Shown in pieces: positions 63,701 through 64,000 of a DNA stretch of 64,000 bases. Each line of letters opens with the position of its first letter. The first letter of the stretch is position 1. Source of the DNA: Apostichopus japonicus (Eukaryota > Echinodermata > Holothuroidea > Aspidochirotida > Stichopodidae); assembly GCF_037975245.1 (NCBI RefSeq), contig NC_092575.1:22909341-22973340 (forward strand), given 5' to 3'. The notes below the pieces were generated by a model. That model did no database searches. It had not been told where the DNA came from and was given only the letters and a program-made list of their open reading frames with translations. A program made the position numbers and the translations under genes.

Positions 63701-63923
63701 TCAGGAGGTGATGCCCGTCCTGACCGAGATCAGGAAGAAGCTCCCTTTCAGATCAAAGATTGTCTCTGTGGACAGCTTGAAAGAGGAAGAAGAAGTGGGA
63801 AAATATCTGGTAGAGAATAATGCAAATCCGTGGACGTTCGAAAAGATTGCCAGAGAAAATTATCTCGGTGTTAGTAAATATTTAGGACCTTACGATTACA
63901 AATGGTTTGGAAGATACAGATAG
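60731..63923 (+). CDS. mrpl16: MRPL16, mitochondrial ribosomal protein uL16m (5' exon unresolved)
   Basis: Four exons: 60731-60799, 62411-62559, 63070-63232 and 63628-63923, GT-AG with matching phases, give the last 225 residues (human protein 251). Landmarks: [51 protein letters not shown], the L16 signature [20 protein letters not shown], and the C-terminal [20 protein letters not shown], all matching human MRPL16 ([55 protein letters not shown]). uL16 binds 23S-type rRNA near the A site in the large mitoribosomal subunit. Exon 60731 needs a preceding phase-1 exon with a mitochondrial leader. Candidates are ATG 57415 or ATG 60330 (phase 1), ATG 60711 in an extended exon, or ATG 57681 spliced to about 60705, which would give 252 aa. 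I cannot choose. Confidence 0.92.
62681..62760. repeat. Short interspersed repeat, copy 3 of 3
   Basis: Contains 'actgctatgcatctttgca' and 'attttgcatatagcattttg', similar to 3031-3096 and 46451-46540. In MRPL16 intron between the second and third listed exons. Confidence 0.4.
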
Positions 63924-64000
63924 TGATGTGAGACCACTTGGTGTCGAAGTTGAAAATCATCATCAGAGGAGAAAAAAGAGGCAGAGAGGTGGAAGAAGAG

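Overview
The window is eukaryotic nuclear DNA. It is AT-rich, intron-dense with GT-AG junctions, and full of short transposons and tandem repeats. Protein similarity (recalled, not searched), frequent TAGGCCTA-type words around the promoters, and TTAGGG-type telomere-like tracts suggest an invertebrate deuterostome. An echinoderm such as a sea cucumber or sea urchin is my best guess, not a proof.

Four conserved protein-coding genes can be assembled exon by exon. (1) CUSTOS homologue, minus strand, 5 exons, 4157-8843, 339 aa. (2) TBCCD1 homologue, plus strand, 16 exons, 9619-24709, 525 aa; it lies head-to-head with CUSTOS across a 775-bp shared promoter region. (3) A spinster-family (SPNS) major facilitator transporter, minus strand, 10 exons, 30545-54929, 486 aa, convergent with TBCCD1. 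(4) MRPL16, mitochondrial ribosomal protein uL16m, plus strand, last four coding exons 60731-63923; its first coding exon is not resolved. Splice phases agree across every junction I used. The genes have unrelated housekeeping roles: Wnt/nuclear envelope, centrosome positioning, lysosomal or lipid transport, and mitochondrial translation. Apart from the divergent promoter I see no functional link between them.

The rest is repeats. Four non-autonomous hAT-type elements (3097-3346, 14262-14639, 36893-37300, 55208-55728) and one larger relative (52409-53966) keep perfect 8-bp target-site duplications. Two copies of a TTAA-flanked MITE sit in opposite orientation in CUSTOS introns. A 1.5-kb element at 49617-51153 has a 10-bp duplication. 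A 2.07-kb element at 37510-39584 has perfect terminal inverted repeats and carries a strikingly repeated 14-mer, GTGACTCGCGTGAC. A tRNA-Ser-like SINE, a second SINE-like repeat and a LINE 3' end share similar tails.

Tandem repeats are extreme in the SPNS introns: about 50 copies of a 29-bp unit, about 34 of a 50-bp unit and about 20 of a 15-bp unit. A (ATG)63 microsatellite lies in a TBCCD1 intron. Two telomere-like tracts upstream of MRPL16 each lie between inverted repeats, one of them clearly inside a MITE. These two, with the 37510-39584 element and the inverted repeat in the CUSTOS/TBCCD1 promoter, are the most novel-looking parts of the window. Intergenic stretches 1-3525, about 26060-30540 and 54930-60730 otherwise show no convincing gene.
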